In this document: in pieces, positions 1-11,884 of the stretch
Layout of the letters: the number at the start of each line of letters is the position of its first letter
Numbering within the stretch: position 1 is the stretch's first letter
Assembly (NCBI GenBank): GCA_946122785.1
Contig: CAMGYJ010000009.1
Location: 27,687,633 to 27,751,632 of the forward strand
Length of the DNA stretch: 64,000 bases
Reading direction: 5' to 3'
From: Linum tenue
Lineage: Eukaryota > Streptophyta > Magnoliopsida > Malpighiales > Linaceae
The notes under the pieces: model-generated
Database searches by the model: none
Told to the model about the DNA's origin: nothing
The model's input: only the letters and a program-made list of their open reading frames with translations
Made by a program: the position numbers and the translations under genes

Positions 1-295
1 AGTTGATCTTAATAATTCGATTTGTTGAGAGAGGTATCGAACAGAAGACCTCACGGACACAGAAAGCACTGATACCATGTCAAGAATGAGTTGATCCCAA
101 TAATTCGAGTTGTTGGGAGAGGTTCAATCGTGAATTATATACCCTTTAATAACACCCCCCTCAAACGAAAAGCCACTCAGATAGGCTTGAAGTTTGCACC
201 GGCATAGGTCCGGATACCATGTGCTTAACAGAAACAGACGTGGGTCATCGTGATTCGAACAGGAGACCTTTCGGTCATATAAGACTCTGATACCA
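1..295 (-). mobile_element. TRIM-like element, internal region (partial)
   Basis: This non-coding stretch lies left of a short LTR. It carries several copies of a GATACCATG motif (near 70, 215 and 290). The one at 283-294, read on the minus strand, is TGGTATCAGAGT, the usual initiator-tRNA-Met primer-binding site of plant retrotransposons, directly next to the LTR. No ORF is present, so a terminal-repeat-in-miniature type element read on the minus strand is the best fit. The window edge cuts it, so the second LTR cannot be seen. Confidence 0.4.
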
Positions 296-483
296 TGTTG
301 GGATATCAGAATACGGTGGAAACTGTTGTATATTATTACTGAACCACGATGAGTTTATATAGAGGATAATGAGAGACTCCGATAATAACCCTAACACTAA
401 TATGGAAAATACATAACTTCTACGACTCTTATAAGGAATATAACTCTACCCAATTACATTTTGATACTCCTGATTTCCCAACA
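296..483 (-). repeat. Short LTR of TRIM-like element
   Basis: This 188-bp block begins TGTTGGGA and ends TCCCAACA, perfect 8-bp LTR-style termini, and sits directly beside a TGGTATCAGAG primer-binding site read on the minus strand. It would therefore be the 5' LTR of a minus-strand element whose body runs off the window. Confidence 0.55.
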
Positions 484-929
484 CGAATCGATGTTTGGAT
501 CAGATCACACTGAATTTAATATAATATGGTCCGATCCTTGGTTCTATAAATTTCATAAATACTGAAGAAAAATGGATCGAATTTACATTTGGACCTGACC
601 AAAGCGGACAGAATGCACTATTGATCCGGTCCTTGGTCCTAAGATATCTTTCACTATTTGACCGTGGTTCTCCTGAGTTAAGTTCGATCCGGTCAGGACT
701 GGACCGACCCCCACCCCTACTAACGACTAGCTTGTCAATTTTCGTTACGAAAAAGGGCACTTTCTTGTGTACTTCAAGAAGGTAGGTGCCAGGCGTAAAT
801 GTATAATATGGGTGTAGAGTTTTGTCCCCTGATTTTTTTTTATAATGGTGATAAATATTATAAAAGAGACCTGTAGAAGAGTACAGAACAAGAATCAACA
901 GAATTGATCCTACAAACAACAATGGAGGG
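484..929. other. Unclassified repeat, possible hAT-like remnant
   Basis: No credible gene is visible. Repeated GGTCC/GATCCGGTC words and a CCCACCCCTAC end near 710-721 resemble the terminus of a non-autonomous hAT element, but no matching left terminus or 8-bp target duplication is visible. From about 730 to 930 I see only AT-rich sequence. Confidence 0.2.
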
Positions 930-1251
930 GAAAAAGGGGAAAAGAGGTACCCAGAAAATGGAAAAAAAGCCAAAGTTACACACAGACAAGAACTCCCAGG
1001 AGAAACCCATAACACTAGGTGGGCGAGACCAACCCTGTGCGAAACCCCCCAGGATGAGGAGCGAGACTAGAGTTCTCGCCGAAGAAGCTATGAGGTGTCT
1101 TGTGCGTCGGTTGACCTCATAAGCAGCTAAATGATCTATAAAATCCTCTACCAACGATCAGGGGTACATGTTGCTATAGAGGTCTGGAGAATCGCATTGG
1201 TTTGAGTCACCTTTGATTGGGGACAAGCAAACGGTTAAGTGTGGAAGAATT
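930..1251 (+). mobile_element. 3' internal end of an Athila-type LTR retrotransposon (A1)
   Basis: From about 1060 this matches, with substitutions, the 3' untranslated region of the better-preserved element at 41270-41461. It includes the CTCGCCGAAGAAGCTATGAG and GGGGACAAGCAAACGGTTAA blocks and a degraded polypurine tract (GTGTGGAAGAATT) just before the LTR. The 5' part of the element is absent. Confidence 0.7.
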
Positions 1252-2620
1252 TGATGACTTGATATATACACATATTTTTTTCCACCATTCCTATACCGTT
1301 TGAGTCTCATCTCTCGTGTTTTAGGCTGATTTCACGCTAGGTTGTTCTTGTTTGTGATATTTAGGTCCTAGTACATGAAGGAAGGTTTGGGCACGAGTTC
1401 GGGGTCGATTGGACGAAGTTGGGACATTTGACGAAAAGCTGGAAATTCCACACGGCCGTGTGACTTGGCTGTGTGGAACCCCTTTGTGCAGGCAAGCCAC
1501 ACTGGTCATGTAAAGGGCCTTTTTGGCCATGTGGAATTCCTAGGGAGTTCACACGGGCAGACCTAAATTCCACATGGCCGTGTGATTTTGGTCGTGTAGG
1601 GTACCTGGAGTCACTAAATCGAACGCGGCGTTTTAGAGAGCCACACAAGCAGACCTAAATTTCACACGGCTGTGTGATCAGGCATAACTGGGTTTTAACC
1701 CAATTTTGGGTCTTTTAAAGGGAATCAAGTTTTTGAGCAAAGAAACAGAGCTTTAGAGAGAGAAAGTGCGAAGAACAAACCCTACGAGTTATTTGGAGTG
1801 GATTTCTCACCATTGAAGCCCAGATTGCATCCCCAGGAGTGAAGAACGACACCCCAGAGCAGATTATCCTCATCTTTATGAGTATGACTACTCTGATTTC
1901 TGTTTTCCTCTCTCTCTCTCTATGGAGTAGAACCTTCTCTCACTTGGGTATGAAGAACCCTAGTTCCATGTGTTAGGAATCTTGATTGTAATAACAGTGG
2001 ATTGATATACTGATTGATTTTAATGGATTGATGCATGATTCATTGAGTCAATTGAAGCCTGATAATCTTTTCTTGATTTCTGCTGTTACCTGAGATAGAT
2101 AGAATTTGATTAGTTTGTTAGAGCTTCATCAATCGATAGTGATAGATTGGTTATACGAGAGTTAATCGATTTACTGCTTTGTACTGGAATCCAATTCCAC
2201 TAGTGGAGTTCTGCATTTATTGCCTCAGCAGTCTATCCAGGTGAAGGCTAGTCGCCTAGCGGTTAGTCTGCCTAAAAGGGCTTGGTTAGCTTAAGAGATT
2301 CCAAGCTACTCTCGGATCTTTCGCAATTTAATCCATAGTTAATCAACCCAGGGTAATTACAACCTTGACCTAACTAAGGAACTAGGGGGACTCATTCCCG
2401 AGTGACTCTTCCCTTGCTAAAGAACTTTGAACCATTTCCTTCTTTCTTACTGCTTTTACTTAAAATCACAATCACTCGACTTAGTTTGTTAGATAATAGA
2501 TAATCACGGAGTAGGCAGTAGATCTAGACCCCAGGTTGACAAATAGAGCTTGCCACTTTACTGCATTTTCGGACTTCGATTACACTTGTTCGCAGTTTGG
2601 TGTTGTGTTTTAACGTGTCA
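1252..2620 (+). repeat. LTR of Athila-type element A1
   Basis: This 1,369-bp LTR starts TGATGACTTG after the polypurine tract and ends GTGTCA. It is homologous to the LTRs at 32885-34245 (reverse) and 36068-37494. It shares the TTTCACGCTAGGTTGT block, the CACGGCCGTG palindromes (for example 1451-1460) and the GTTTGGTGTTGTGTTT terminal block. LINE sequence begins at the very next base, so this element probably inserted into a LINE. Confidence 0.8.
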
Positions 2621-4023
2621 GTGGCAGAGTGTGCTCTATGGGCGGCAGCTTCTGATGCAGGGTCTCCGTTGGCAGGTTGGGAATGGGCGTTCTGTGTCGG
2701 CGCTAGAGGAGAGTTGGATCCCGACATTGCATCCTCAGCCTCCCCTAGCTAATCTTTTGGTACTTCCCAGTGATGGGCCCCTGAAGGTTGCTGATTTACT
2801 GTGTCCGGGGGAGGGACGATGGTCGGAAGAGAAGCTTCATCAGTGGTTCTCTCCTGCTTCGATCAGGGTCATCAAGGCTATCCCCTTGTCACGGCAAGAT
2901 ATTGAGGATAAACTAATTTGGCATGAAACGTGTGATGGGGTGTTTAGTGTCAAATCCGCGTATCACCTGGCCGTCTTGATAGATGCTCAACAGGGTCGTT
3001 GGAGCTCCACGGTTATCTTGATGGATCGTCCAAGCTGTGGATACGTTTGTGGGGTTTGCCAATTCCTTAAGTTAAAGATATTCTGGTGGCAGGTAATGCA
3101 CCATTTCCTCCCAACTACAGAAGCTCTTAAAGAGAAGGATGTCATGGTCCACCCCCGGTGCCCGGTCTGTTGGGGGCTTCGGAGACTATGGAGCATCTTT
3201 TCTGGGATTGCCCCGTGGCTAGGGCGCTTTGGGATCCTGCGGGGCTGGAGTACCTCGGTGAAGGACTACCCCAGCATACATTCCCTCTGTTCCTCAAGAA
3301 GTTGCTAGTGCTCCTCCGAGGTCCTAATGAAGTTATGTCTGTCGTGGCGCTTCTTAGGCATATTTGGATGTCTAGTAAGTGGGTTGTCTTTGAAGGCAAA
3401 CAGTTTGATTTTCCTGCTCTCATGCGACAGTATTATCAGCAGATGGAGGAGTGGACATTTCTGCCGCCCGCAATGGTTGCGCCTGCACCTAGGATGGGAG
3501 GTGAGGGGACGATGTCAGTGAATCCTGGTGCATTGGACTGCCGATGGGTTGGAGCGACCAGGCGGGGGTCTCATTCGGCCGGAGGGATGATACTTCTTGA
3601 TCAAGGTGGGTTCCCCCTGATGGCTTCGGCGGTCCATTTCCCCGGGAATGGATGACCCCATGGTCGTGAAACTGTTTGCTCTTCGTGAGGCGATGTTATG
3701 GTGTACCCAGCGGGGTCTCTTGCAAGTGCGATTTGAGGGCGATGCTCAAGTGGTGATCAATAGGCTCACTGAATCCCCGGTGCAGGATAGTCAAGCAGAT
3801 GCTATCTTTCGAGAGGTCCAGAGGTGTCTGGCGGAGTATGGGGGTTTAAGTGTTCGGTTTGTAAGTCGGCGTAAAAATAGGGTAGCTCATTTGGTGGCTC
3901 GAAAAGCCCTTTCTTTGTACACGACGACGAGTCGTTCATATGTTTTTGTGGCCTAGTTGAGGCACATGCTGTAATGGTATATTTTTTCATATAAATATAT
4001 GATTATCTTTTGTAAAAAAAAAA
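2621..4023 (+). pseudogene. LINE ORF2 3' fragment (zf-RVT and RNase H)
   Basis: This is the C-terminal part of a plant LINE ORF2. It first encodes the RT-linker region, then a zinc-binding zf-RVT domain (motif LKIFWWQV, then CPVC, and HLFWDC after a frameshift near 3165), then an RNase H domain (3650-3950, ending near FVSRRKNRVAHLVA). It is the same family as the LINE at 4873-11618, and both share the 3' end GATTATCTTTTGT followed by poly(A), here at 4013-4023. Two frameshifts (near 3165 and 3650) break it. Its 5' side stops exactly at the LTR end at 2620. Confidence 0.8.
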
Positions 4024-4357
4024 GGAAGAAGAAGAAAGAAAAAAAAAAACGGACGGCGGCATTCTTATAGCAGTGCTTGCATCATGACCCTAAACTAATG
4101 TTTATGGAAATTCTTCAGACGTATACTCAATTAGCTCAACATGTAAGCAACCTTTCAAAAACTATTCAAAATTAAAAAAAAAATTCATAAATATGACGTT
4201 TGCCAGGCCTAATGTTAATACTGAGTCAAAAGTCAACTGATCATCTGTCAAATTAAACTTGAATTAGTTAACGAAAGTTACATATGCGAGCCACAAAATT
4301 TTAAGTAACATCTTCTAAAACGTAATCAACACCAGTAGCTAGTAGTTAACTAATTAC
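4024..4357. other. Non-coding; possible intron of the TIR gene remnant
   Basis: Purine-rich and AT-rich sequence without an ORF. It lies immediately downstream, on the minus strand, of a preserved GT splice donor, so it may be the first intron of the TIR-NBS-LRR remnant. Confidence 0.3.
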
Positions 4358-4751
4358 CTGCCATTCTCATGCACCCATCCAGTGATTTTTCGATGGAGGA
4401 GAAGGCATCGATCCATCCCTGAACCCGGCCGTAAGTGAATTCATCAAAGTGGGGCAGGAAGTGTGCCTTGAAGGAGCCGGCGGTCGGGAGACAGACGTCG
4501 TCCGGGAAGCAGCGTTACATAATCTCCAACACCTCGTCCATACAGAAAGCCGATGAAGCGTAGCCGGGGGATAGAACGAGCAAGTAGATGCTAGCTCGAG
4601 ATGGCGTCCTCCACGTAGGTCGAGCCCGCGTTGCATTTTTCGTGTCGTCTTTGAACTGCTCGATTCCTTTTATGAACAGAGCAGCGTAGAGGTGATCGAC
4701 GATCCTGTGGCGGACGTCGTGTCCATGAAAGCTCAAGAAAACCTCCAACGG
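4358..4751 (-). pseudogene. TIR exon of a TIR-NBS-LRR resistance gene (broken)
   Basis: On the minus strand the segment begins EVFLSFHGHDVRH, the first conserved box of plant TIR domains. It continues with DHLYAALFIKGI and FKDD, then LVLSPGYASSAFCMDEV, corresponding to the third TIR box. After a stop (end of DEVLEIM) the C-terminal TIR part is still readable in another frame (SFKAHFLPHFDEF, then GWIDAFSSIEKSL, and GWVHENG after a further shift). It ends at a CAG|GTAATT splice donor at 4358/4357. TIR domains start signalling or NAD+ cleavage in plant immune receptors. Here the middle of the domain is altered, at least two frame disruptions are present, and no NB-ARC or LRR follows, so it is a relic. 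Confidence 0.75.
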
Positions 4752-4857
4752 GTGGCTTGATGAATTTAAAATTGATAATCATTTAATATATTTTAAGATA
4801 AAACTTGATGCATATGTATGAGTGTTTACCCATAAAAAAATCAGCTTGTACCACATC

Positions 4858-4872
4858 GATTAATTACAAGGG
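4858..4872 (+). repeat. LINE target-site duplication, left copy
   Basis: GATTAATTACAAGGG here is repeated exactly at 11619-11633, after the LINE poly(A). The uninterrupted site is preserved in the other LTR of element B (16372-16386), which proves the insertion. Confidence 0.9.
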
Positions 4873-5811
4873 GGACTTACCCAAACTATGATAGGTGCTC
4901 TCGCCTCTCTCCTCGCCGTCTGGCTGACTGCTCTTCTACAACTCAGTCGAACGGCCGGCGAATTCATTCTCTACTACTTGGTGGCGATCTTCACATCTTC
5001 CCTTGCCAATCATGAGAAGCAGGGACTATGGGGGGCCTTTTTCCACAAGACTTCGGAGAGGTCACAAAAGGATACCGCGATGGCAATCCTTGAAAGACGA
5101 CGGTCGAGGGAGGAATATATCCATCATTCCTCTCGGAGGGAAGCTGTTATAGTCGAGCCTGGGAAGCGAAAAAGAAGACAAAACCCATCTCGTACTCACG
5201 GCCATAACTCCACTCAACCCAAGCGAATGCGTCGATCAAGACAAGTGATGTGGCGATTCTACTTACCATCGTCGGAGGAGGCAAATACGGAGACACATGA
5301 TGATCCTAATTCAGTGCATCATCATCAGGGGCGGATAGCTCCGACCAGGGCCCTGGCTTCAGGGTCTTATATACCCAGCTTTGAGTTTAGATCCCGAAAT
5401 GGGGCGAGCTCCGAATTCAGATCCCGCAATGGGGCGAGTTCGATTCAAGTTGGTACTCAGGAGTTGGTTGAAAATATCCGACGCAGACCGTCGCCGGAGC
5501 TGTGGACATCAACTTTCCTCCGACCGAACCTCTGCCTGAAACGTGCGCGGCTAGGAAAGGTTGTTGGCTCGCGAACGGTCAGTAGGATCGCGCTATTTTC
5601 AGGGACATTTAACGGCTGGGGGGATTTTCTGATCCGCCGTATCCTTACGCGGTTTGAAATATCCACCAACCGATTATCTAAATTGAATTATTATAGTTCC
5701 CCTTTTCAAATAGAACTCTCGTAACAAGAGAGGTTTCAAACCTGCCATGCTTATTTAACGCAGCCATCCAGCCTATCCTGTCACCACCAAAAGCATCGAG
5801 AGGAGGATTGA
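4873..5811 (+). other. LINE 5' region, uncertain coding
   Basis: An open frame runs from ATG 4888 to a stop at 5722-5724, in the same frame as the DUF4283 region that follows. Its product would start with a hydrophobic stretch (MIGALASLLAVWLTALL) and contain a very basic patch (GKRKRRQ, KRMRRSR) and a short internal duplication of about 29 bp (FRSRNGASS repeated, 5388-5440). I do not recognise it. It may be 5' untranslated sequence or an N-terminal extension of ORF1. Confidence 0.35.
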
Positions 5812-7658
5812 GTGCCTAGCAGCTGCGGTTACAATCATAAGCAGGAGGTATATTCTGGTAAGTGGGAAATTCTTAATTCGGAAGTCCTTCTCTGTTTATG
5901 GGCAGATGATAGTCCTACCAGAACTTTTTACTTCACTTTCTCGAGCTACCCTTGGGTGCATGTTAGTGAGGCTTCGGCAATTATTAATTCCAGTGAGCCG
6001 AACCTCTTTTCTCTGTTGCAGTCGGCTACCATTGCTCGAATTGCTAGTGATCAGGTCGTGGAATTTTTGCTAACGGAGATACAATCCGACAGGGTTCGCC
6101 AATCGAGGATGCTGCTTGGCCGCCTCTTCGCTGAAGATCGGCTGACTACAACTGAGTTACGTGAAGTGATCAATAACCCTTGGCAAGGCCAGGGACGAAT
6201 CAAAGTTAGGGAGGCGACACATGGATTGTACGAGTTCGTTCTCCCAACTGAAGCGGCGAAAAATTGGGTGCTCCAGCGCACTCCATGGGTTATTAATGAC
6301 AAAATCCTGCACCTGCGGGCCTGGACACCGAATATCACGGCTCGAACTTGTGATGAGATGACAATTGCGTCATTCCGAGTCCAAATCCGAGTAAAAATCG
6401 GACTGAGGAAGACGTTCCACTGTGGATGGGATCCTCTGATAATCCGTTCGCCACCACTGAGCATGCTGAGCACCGATCCAAACTGGGGAGAAGCCCCCTT
6501 CATTTCCCAATTCTGAAGGCCCCTAAATTCCCCTTAGGAAGGCAGGTTCGTCGCGGTAAAGGGAAGGCGGCTCCAATGGGCATCCCGATGGAGATCGATG
6601 AGCGACATGACCCGAACCCGGCGCCGCGCCGCCATGGCAGGCATGGAAGATCCGCAAGGGCTGAACAGGTGGCGGCTCCCGCTGCTGCTATGAAGCTTCG
6701 TGAGAAGGACGCGGCCTGGCGTAAGCTGGCGCCCTCCTCTGGTATATCACCCATGGTGGGAATCAATGATGTGACTCGTCGCCGACGCCTCATTCTAGAG
6801 GAAGAATCAGAGGATGAGTTCGTTGTCCAACCCATCTCGTCTAGCAGACAGGAGGAAGATCGGCCACCGATTCGTCATTCCGGCCCGAGTGTGCTGACGG
6901 CGACGCAAGCCCCCCATCGTCAGGCTGTTCCCGCTTCCAAGCTGAAGGGAAAGGCGAAAGTGGAGCGAGTTCGTCCGGGCCCCAAACCAATTAATGGGCC
7001 GGCCCAGCCGCTGCAGGTTTCTCAATTGGATCCAATTGCCAAACAAAAATCGGGCAAAGCAAATGCTATGATGGGCTGGTCCAGTAAGCCCAATAAATTG
7101 TCCAAGGTGGTTCCCGATGAGCAAAAGCTGGCTAGCGGAGTTGGGCAGGCTAAGGGAGCTAAGGTGGGTCTGCCACCGTAGCCCAAGACCACTCCTAACT
7201 CGACCAGGCAAAATGATGATCCCGTGGAATCAGAAGACACTCTCTCGGACGACGAGTCCAATGTCTATGAGCTTCGGCGCCGTGTGCGTTCGGCGTCAGG
7301 GGTGCTGAAACGGCTGGCCAAGACTTCCCGGGTTAGTCAGGTGGTGAGAGCCTTTGAACTTGGGTTGGCAATGAAGGATAATAATGATGACAGTACGAGT
7401 CAATCCCAAGCTCAAGCTCGTACGGACTTGTTGGAATCAGTGGTCGACGTGGCTACTAATACCCCCCTGAATGAGTATGGAAGCAATCTACCTGAGCCAG
7501 GGACTAGTGTGAAGAAACGTCATTTTGACGAGTTGGATGGGGAGATGGCGGATAATCCGACCCCCAAAAAGCAGTTTGTTGAGGAGAAAGATGAGGATAA
7601 AGACGGAATGGAAAAGGTGGAGGAAGCCAGCCTCGAGTGGCCCCAACCAGATAAATGA
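5812..7658 (+). pseudogene. LINE ORF1 (DUF4283-type RNA-binding protein), broken
   Basis: The first part (to about 6390) has the DUF4283 pattern seen in plant LINE ORF1 proteins: LLGRLFAEDRLTT, then WQGQGRIKVREATHGLYEF, then WVLQRTPWVINDKILHLRAW. These proteins are thought to bind the element's RNA and form the ribonucleoprotein used in retrotransposition. A frameshift near 6430 leads into a basic, Pro- and Lys-rich tail (6426-7181), a TAG stop at 7179-7181, then the same frame continues as an acidic C-terminus (7224-7658). The CCHC zinc knuckle that normally follows DUF4283 is not found; the sequence after LRKTFHCGW is lost. Confidence 0.75.
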
Positions 7659-10600
7659 GGCTTCTGGCCTGGAATGTGAGAGGAATTGGGCCATCCCTCA
7701 CATTCCAAACTGCTGTAGGTTTAGTTCGGTCGAATAAACCGAATCTATTGTTTTTTTCGGAAACGCGATCGAGCCGGCGTGTTGTCTCTCTCGCCGTATG
7801 CGGGGTTTATGTTTTGATCTTTCAAATTGTTTCTTTGTGGATGCGATTGACGCTTCCGGAGGTTTAGTTGTTGCTTGGGCCCCCGAAGTGGTTGCTTCGG
7901 TTTTTTATTATTCCAACTTTTGTATTTGTGTTCAAGTTAATGAAGGGGATTTCGTTTATGTGGTGGTGTGTGTTTACATTAGTTGTAATGTTGTCACCAG
8001 GGCTTCCCAATTGGCCCATCTTAATGATGTTTGTGCGACCATTCAAAATCCTTTCGTTGTTATTGGAGATCTTAACACTATCCTCCATGAAAGTGAGAAA
8101 GAGGGAGGAAACCCTTGGAATGCGACTCAGTCTGCTAGTCTGCCTGACTTTATTCTTAAGTTGGGTCTGCATGACCCTGGTTTTCAGGGCGATCAGTTTA
8201 CGTGGACGAATAAGAGGATGGGTGTTGCTTGCATTCGTTAACGTCTCGATAGAGCGCTGTGCTCGCAGTCTTGGATTGATCATTACCCTGATACTATGGT
8301 TAAACATTTTACTGATCAAGGGTCGGATCATCGTGCACTCCTCCTTTTTGATAAACCCTATGCCCGGAATTGTCGCCCTCTCTTCCTGCTTTGATGCCCG
8401 TTGGGCGGATAATCCTGAAGTTCGGGCTATGGTCCAATACGTCTGGCAGGAGGATGTCGAATGGACGCCTATGTTTCGTTTATGGGAACGCCTTAAAAAA
8501 CTCCGTCATTTATTGTATGATTGGAGTAGGGCGGGCACCACTAATTCCCTCCGGAACATAAAGACTCTTCAGAATGAAATTGAATCTATCAAGCGTTCTC
8601 AGCCTGTTGACTGGGATACAATCCGGATTCTGGAGAGGAAGTTGAGTCGTCAATGGGAAGCGGAGGAGCTTTACTGGCAACAAAAGTCAAGGGTCCACTG
8701 GTTAAAGAAGGGTGATAAGAATACCTCTTATTTTCATACAGTAACCCGGACGCGCCGTAAGAAGAATTTTGTGGCCGGGCTTCGTAATGAGGAGGGCGAT
8801 TGGATTACTGATGAGCCTGGTAAAGCTGGTATTGCGACCAGTTTTTATCAGCATCTCTTTACCTTGGAGAATCAAATCGCTAACATGTATGAGCGGGTGG
8901 CAGGCCTGCCTATTGATCGAACTGTTACCCCAGAAATGAATGCTAGCCTAACGGCGCCTGTTCTCCCCGCTGAAGTTCGCAAAACAGTTTTTGCCATGGG
9001 ATCGAAACAGGCTCCCGGATCTGACGGATTCACAGGGAAATTCGTCAAATCCTTCTGGGATATTGTGGGCCCCTCGGTGGTGGAGGCAGTATGTTCTTTC
9101 TTTGAGACTAGCAGGATGCTCCGAACTTTTAATCATACCTGGCTCACTCTGATCCCCAAAGTCGACTCTGTGGAGAATATGCGACAGTTGCGGCCAATCA
9201 GTCTGTGTCAGTTTGTGTACAAGACTATTACTAAGATCATGGCAGAGAGATTGGCGGTTTTTTTGCCGCAGATTGTCTCCGATGGTCAAAATGCTTCTAT
9301 TCGAGACAGAAAAATCATTGAGAACATCCTGCTCGGGCATGAGTTAATGCACTATTTGAAAATTAAGAAGCATGGAAAGAAAGTGTTCATTGCTCTGAAG
9401 GTTGACATGGAAAAGGCCTATGATAGAGTGGAATGGCCCTTTCTACTCGCTGTCTTGGAAAAAATGGGCTTCAACTCTACATGGCGGGGATGGATACAAG
9501 AGTGCCTACGATCCTCCTCTTTCTCTGTGTTAATGAATGGTACCCCTGCGGGCTATTTCACCCCCTCCAGAGGCCTCCGGCAGGGGGATCCTCTGTCCCC
9601 GCTGTTGTTTGTGCTTTGTACTGAGGGGTTTGCTGCGCTTCTTCGAAAGGCGATTTCTGAGGATAAACTTGGTGGAATCAAGGTTGCTCCCCGGGCCCCG
9701 CGGATGTCGCATTTATTTTTTGCTGATGATTCGTACTTGTTCCTGCGTGGGTCTCTCCGGGAATGCGAGAATTTAATCGAGGTCTTGAATGAGTATGAAG
9801 AGCTCAGTGGCCAGAGAGTGAATTTGGATAAATCGGCAGTGTGCTTTAGTAGAAACATTGTTTTTCCTGACCAAGAATTCCTGGCTGCGGTTCTGGGAGT
9901 AGGGGCGGTAGGGGTTCATGATAAGTACCTGGGTTTGCCTACGCTAATTGCGCGGTCTAAGATGGAGACCTTTCGGTACTTGGAGGAGAAGTTGCTTGAC
10001 CGTCTCCAAGGATGGAAACGAAGGACGCTATCCTGGGTGGCTAAGGAAACCCTAATCAAATCCGTTGCCTTGACATTACCCTTGCATGTGATGTCCTGTT
10101 TCAGGCTGCCACAATCACTATGTCGGTTGCTGGATAAACATGTGGCACGGTTCTGGTGGGGAGTTAAGGAGGACCAGTCGAGAATTCGGTGGATGTCTAG
10201 GAGGAATATGTGCAGGAGTAAGCATGATGGAGGAATGGGGTTTCGCCGGTTTGAACAGTTCAATCAAGCGCTTTTGGCAAAAATTGGTTGGCGCCTCCTT
10301 CAGGAGCCCAGTCCATCCTGGCTCAAGTTTATAAAGGGAAGTATTTTTCCAATGGGTCTTTTCTTTCGGCCACGGCACGGTCTCGTCCATCATGGGGGTG
10401 GCAGAGCATTCTGTATGGACGTCAATTATTGGAGGCAGGGCTGCGTTGGCAAATTGGTGATGGGCAGTCCGCTTCCCTGCTACACTCAAGCTGGATTCCT
10501 CAGCTACAGGTTGATCTTCCTCGGTATAACCCCCAGGTCCTGCCTGTTGGAGGGGATCCGGTGGTGGCAGAGGTGATCAGTCCGGAAGGGGGCCACTGGT

Positions 10601-11585
10601 GTGACCCGAAGTTGGGTGCGTGGTTTGATCCCCCTACTTGTGAGGCCATTAAAGCCATCCCCCTTCCGCGGTTGCCGGTCGAGGATAAGCTGATTTGGCA
10701 TAATACTCAGGATGACATATTCACAGTGAAGTCGGCCTATCATTTGGCGGTCACCCTTGATAGAAGGAAGGGTCGGTGGATGGCCTATCATTTGGTGTTC
10801 CTCCATTGCCCGATGGCTCGAGCGCTCTGGGACTATTCGGAGCTTTCTTCCCTGGGAGAAGGGTTGCCTTGGCAAACCTTTCCCCTGTTCCTGAAGCGGT
10901 TAATGTCTATGATTAATCAGCCATCCGTTCTCATGGCGGTTGTTGCTGTCCTTTGGCGGATATGGCGTTCTCGGAACTGGGTAGTCTTCGATGGCAAGCA
11001 GTTTGGGATCCCTGCTCTGATGCGTCAGTACAATCAGCAGGTTGAGGAGTGGGTAGGGCTGCCTGTGGATCGGCAATCTCTCTCCTTTACCCCTCCCCCA
11101 CCTCAACCGGTGTTGGGGGAGGTGGATAAGCTGGTTTGTATGTGGGATGGGGCTACGAGAAGGGGGTCCCACGCCGCGGGGGGATTGCTCTTATGACCCT
11201 GGCGAGAGAGGTCCTGATGGCTGGTGGGGTTCAGTTCCCGGGCGTTGATGATCCCATGGTAGCTGAAGTGCTGGTGCTCCGTGAAGCTATTACCTGGTGC
11301 CTGAATCGGGGCATCATGGAGGTGTGTTTGGAAGGGGATGCTAAGGTTATTATTGATAAAATCAACCATGAAGATGCTAGTGATAGTCGGATTGGTGCTA
11401 ATCTTGCTGCAATTATTCATCACTTGGCGGGTCGCTCAGGGTTTAGTGTTAGATTTGTAGGTCGGCGTAGCAATAGGGTACCCATTTGGTGGCTCGTAAA
11501 GCCCTCTCTATGTACCCGACTGCGAGTCGTTACTTTGATTTTCAGGCATGGCTTCTGTCCAGGATGTAACTATCTTTGGTTTTGA
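7655..11585 (+). pseudogene. LINE ORF2: endonuclease, reverse transcriptase, zf-RVT, RNase H (broken)
   Basis: ORF2 opens with the plant LINE endonuclease signature MRLLAWNVRGIG, continues with FVVIGDLNTILHESEK (metal-binding/DNA-binding region), and stops at a TAA (8239-8241). The RT domain spans about 8900-10000. Visible are GSKQAPGSDGF, LIPKVDS, RPISLCQFVYK, VDMEKAYDRVEW, GLRQGDPLSPLLF and the catalytic FADDS box. It then passes into a zf-RVT linker and RNase H (LEGDAKVIIDKI, FVGRRSNRV). Frameshifts lie near 7790, 8380, 10310 and 11190. Compared with the related fragment at 2621-4023, about 150-200 bp are missing near 10785, removing the middle of zf-RVT. It overlaps the end of ORF1 by 4 bases (ATGA). 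Confidence 0.85.
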
Positions 11586-11618
11586 TCATTGAAGATTATC
11601 TTTTGTCAAAAAAAAAAA

Positions 11619-11633
11619 GATTAATTACAAGGG
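11619..11633 (+). repeat. LINE target-site duplication, right copy
   Basis: Exact repeat of 4858-4872, following the LINE poly(A). Confidence 0.9.
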
Positions 11634-11884
11634 AACTAATGGATTTATAAGGCCAGCTCAACATTAATGATTAAAAGAGCCAGCTAGGCCTTGTTGGGTT
11701 GGGTTTTGGGGCCTAAGTGGCCAAACCCCTTCTTCTCTATACGATGGCCAACCCGTATCCGTGGCCCCCATAGCCACGGACGATGCCTCCACCTCTTGGT
11801 ATGAAATTTGGCTCCCAAAACAAGGCCATCCAAAAAACTAAGTCCGGCTACCAAGCAGGGTGCCAAATAGGAGGTCATCCAAAA

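Larger units (their letters stand above)
4873..11618 (+). mobile_element. Full-length LINE inserted in the LTR of element B
   Basis: A 6,746-bp non-LTR retrotransposon bounded by the 15-bp duplication GATTAATTACAAGGG and ending in a poly(A) tract (11608-11618). It has an ORF1 with a DUF4283-type domain (5812-7658) and an ORF2 with endonuclease, reverse transcriptase, zf-RVT and RNase H regions (7655-11585). Several stops and frameshifts make this copy inactive. Confidence 0.9.

Noticed and set aside
858..1154. Overlapping ORFs on both strands around 860-1150
   Set aside because: They fall in the 3' non-coding region of Athila element A1, which matches 41060-41461; no conserved protein.
4888..5724. 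Membrane protein gene
   Set aside because: The hydrophobic start is within the 5' region of the LINE bounded by its target duplication; not a separate host gene.
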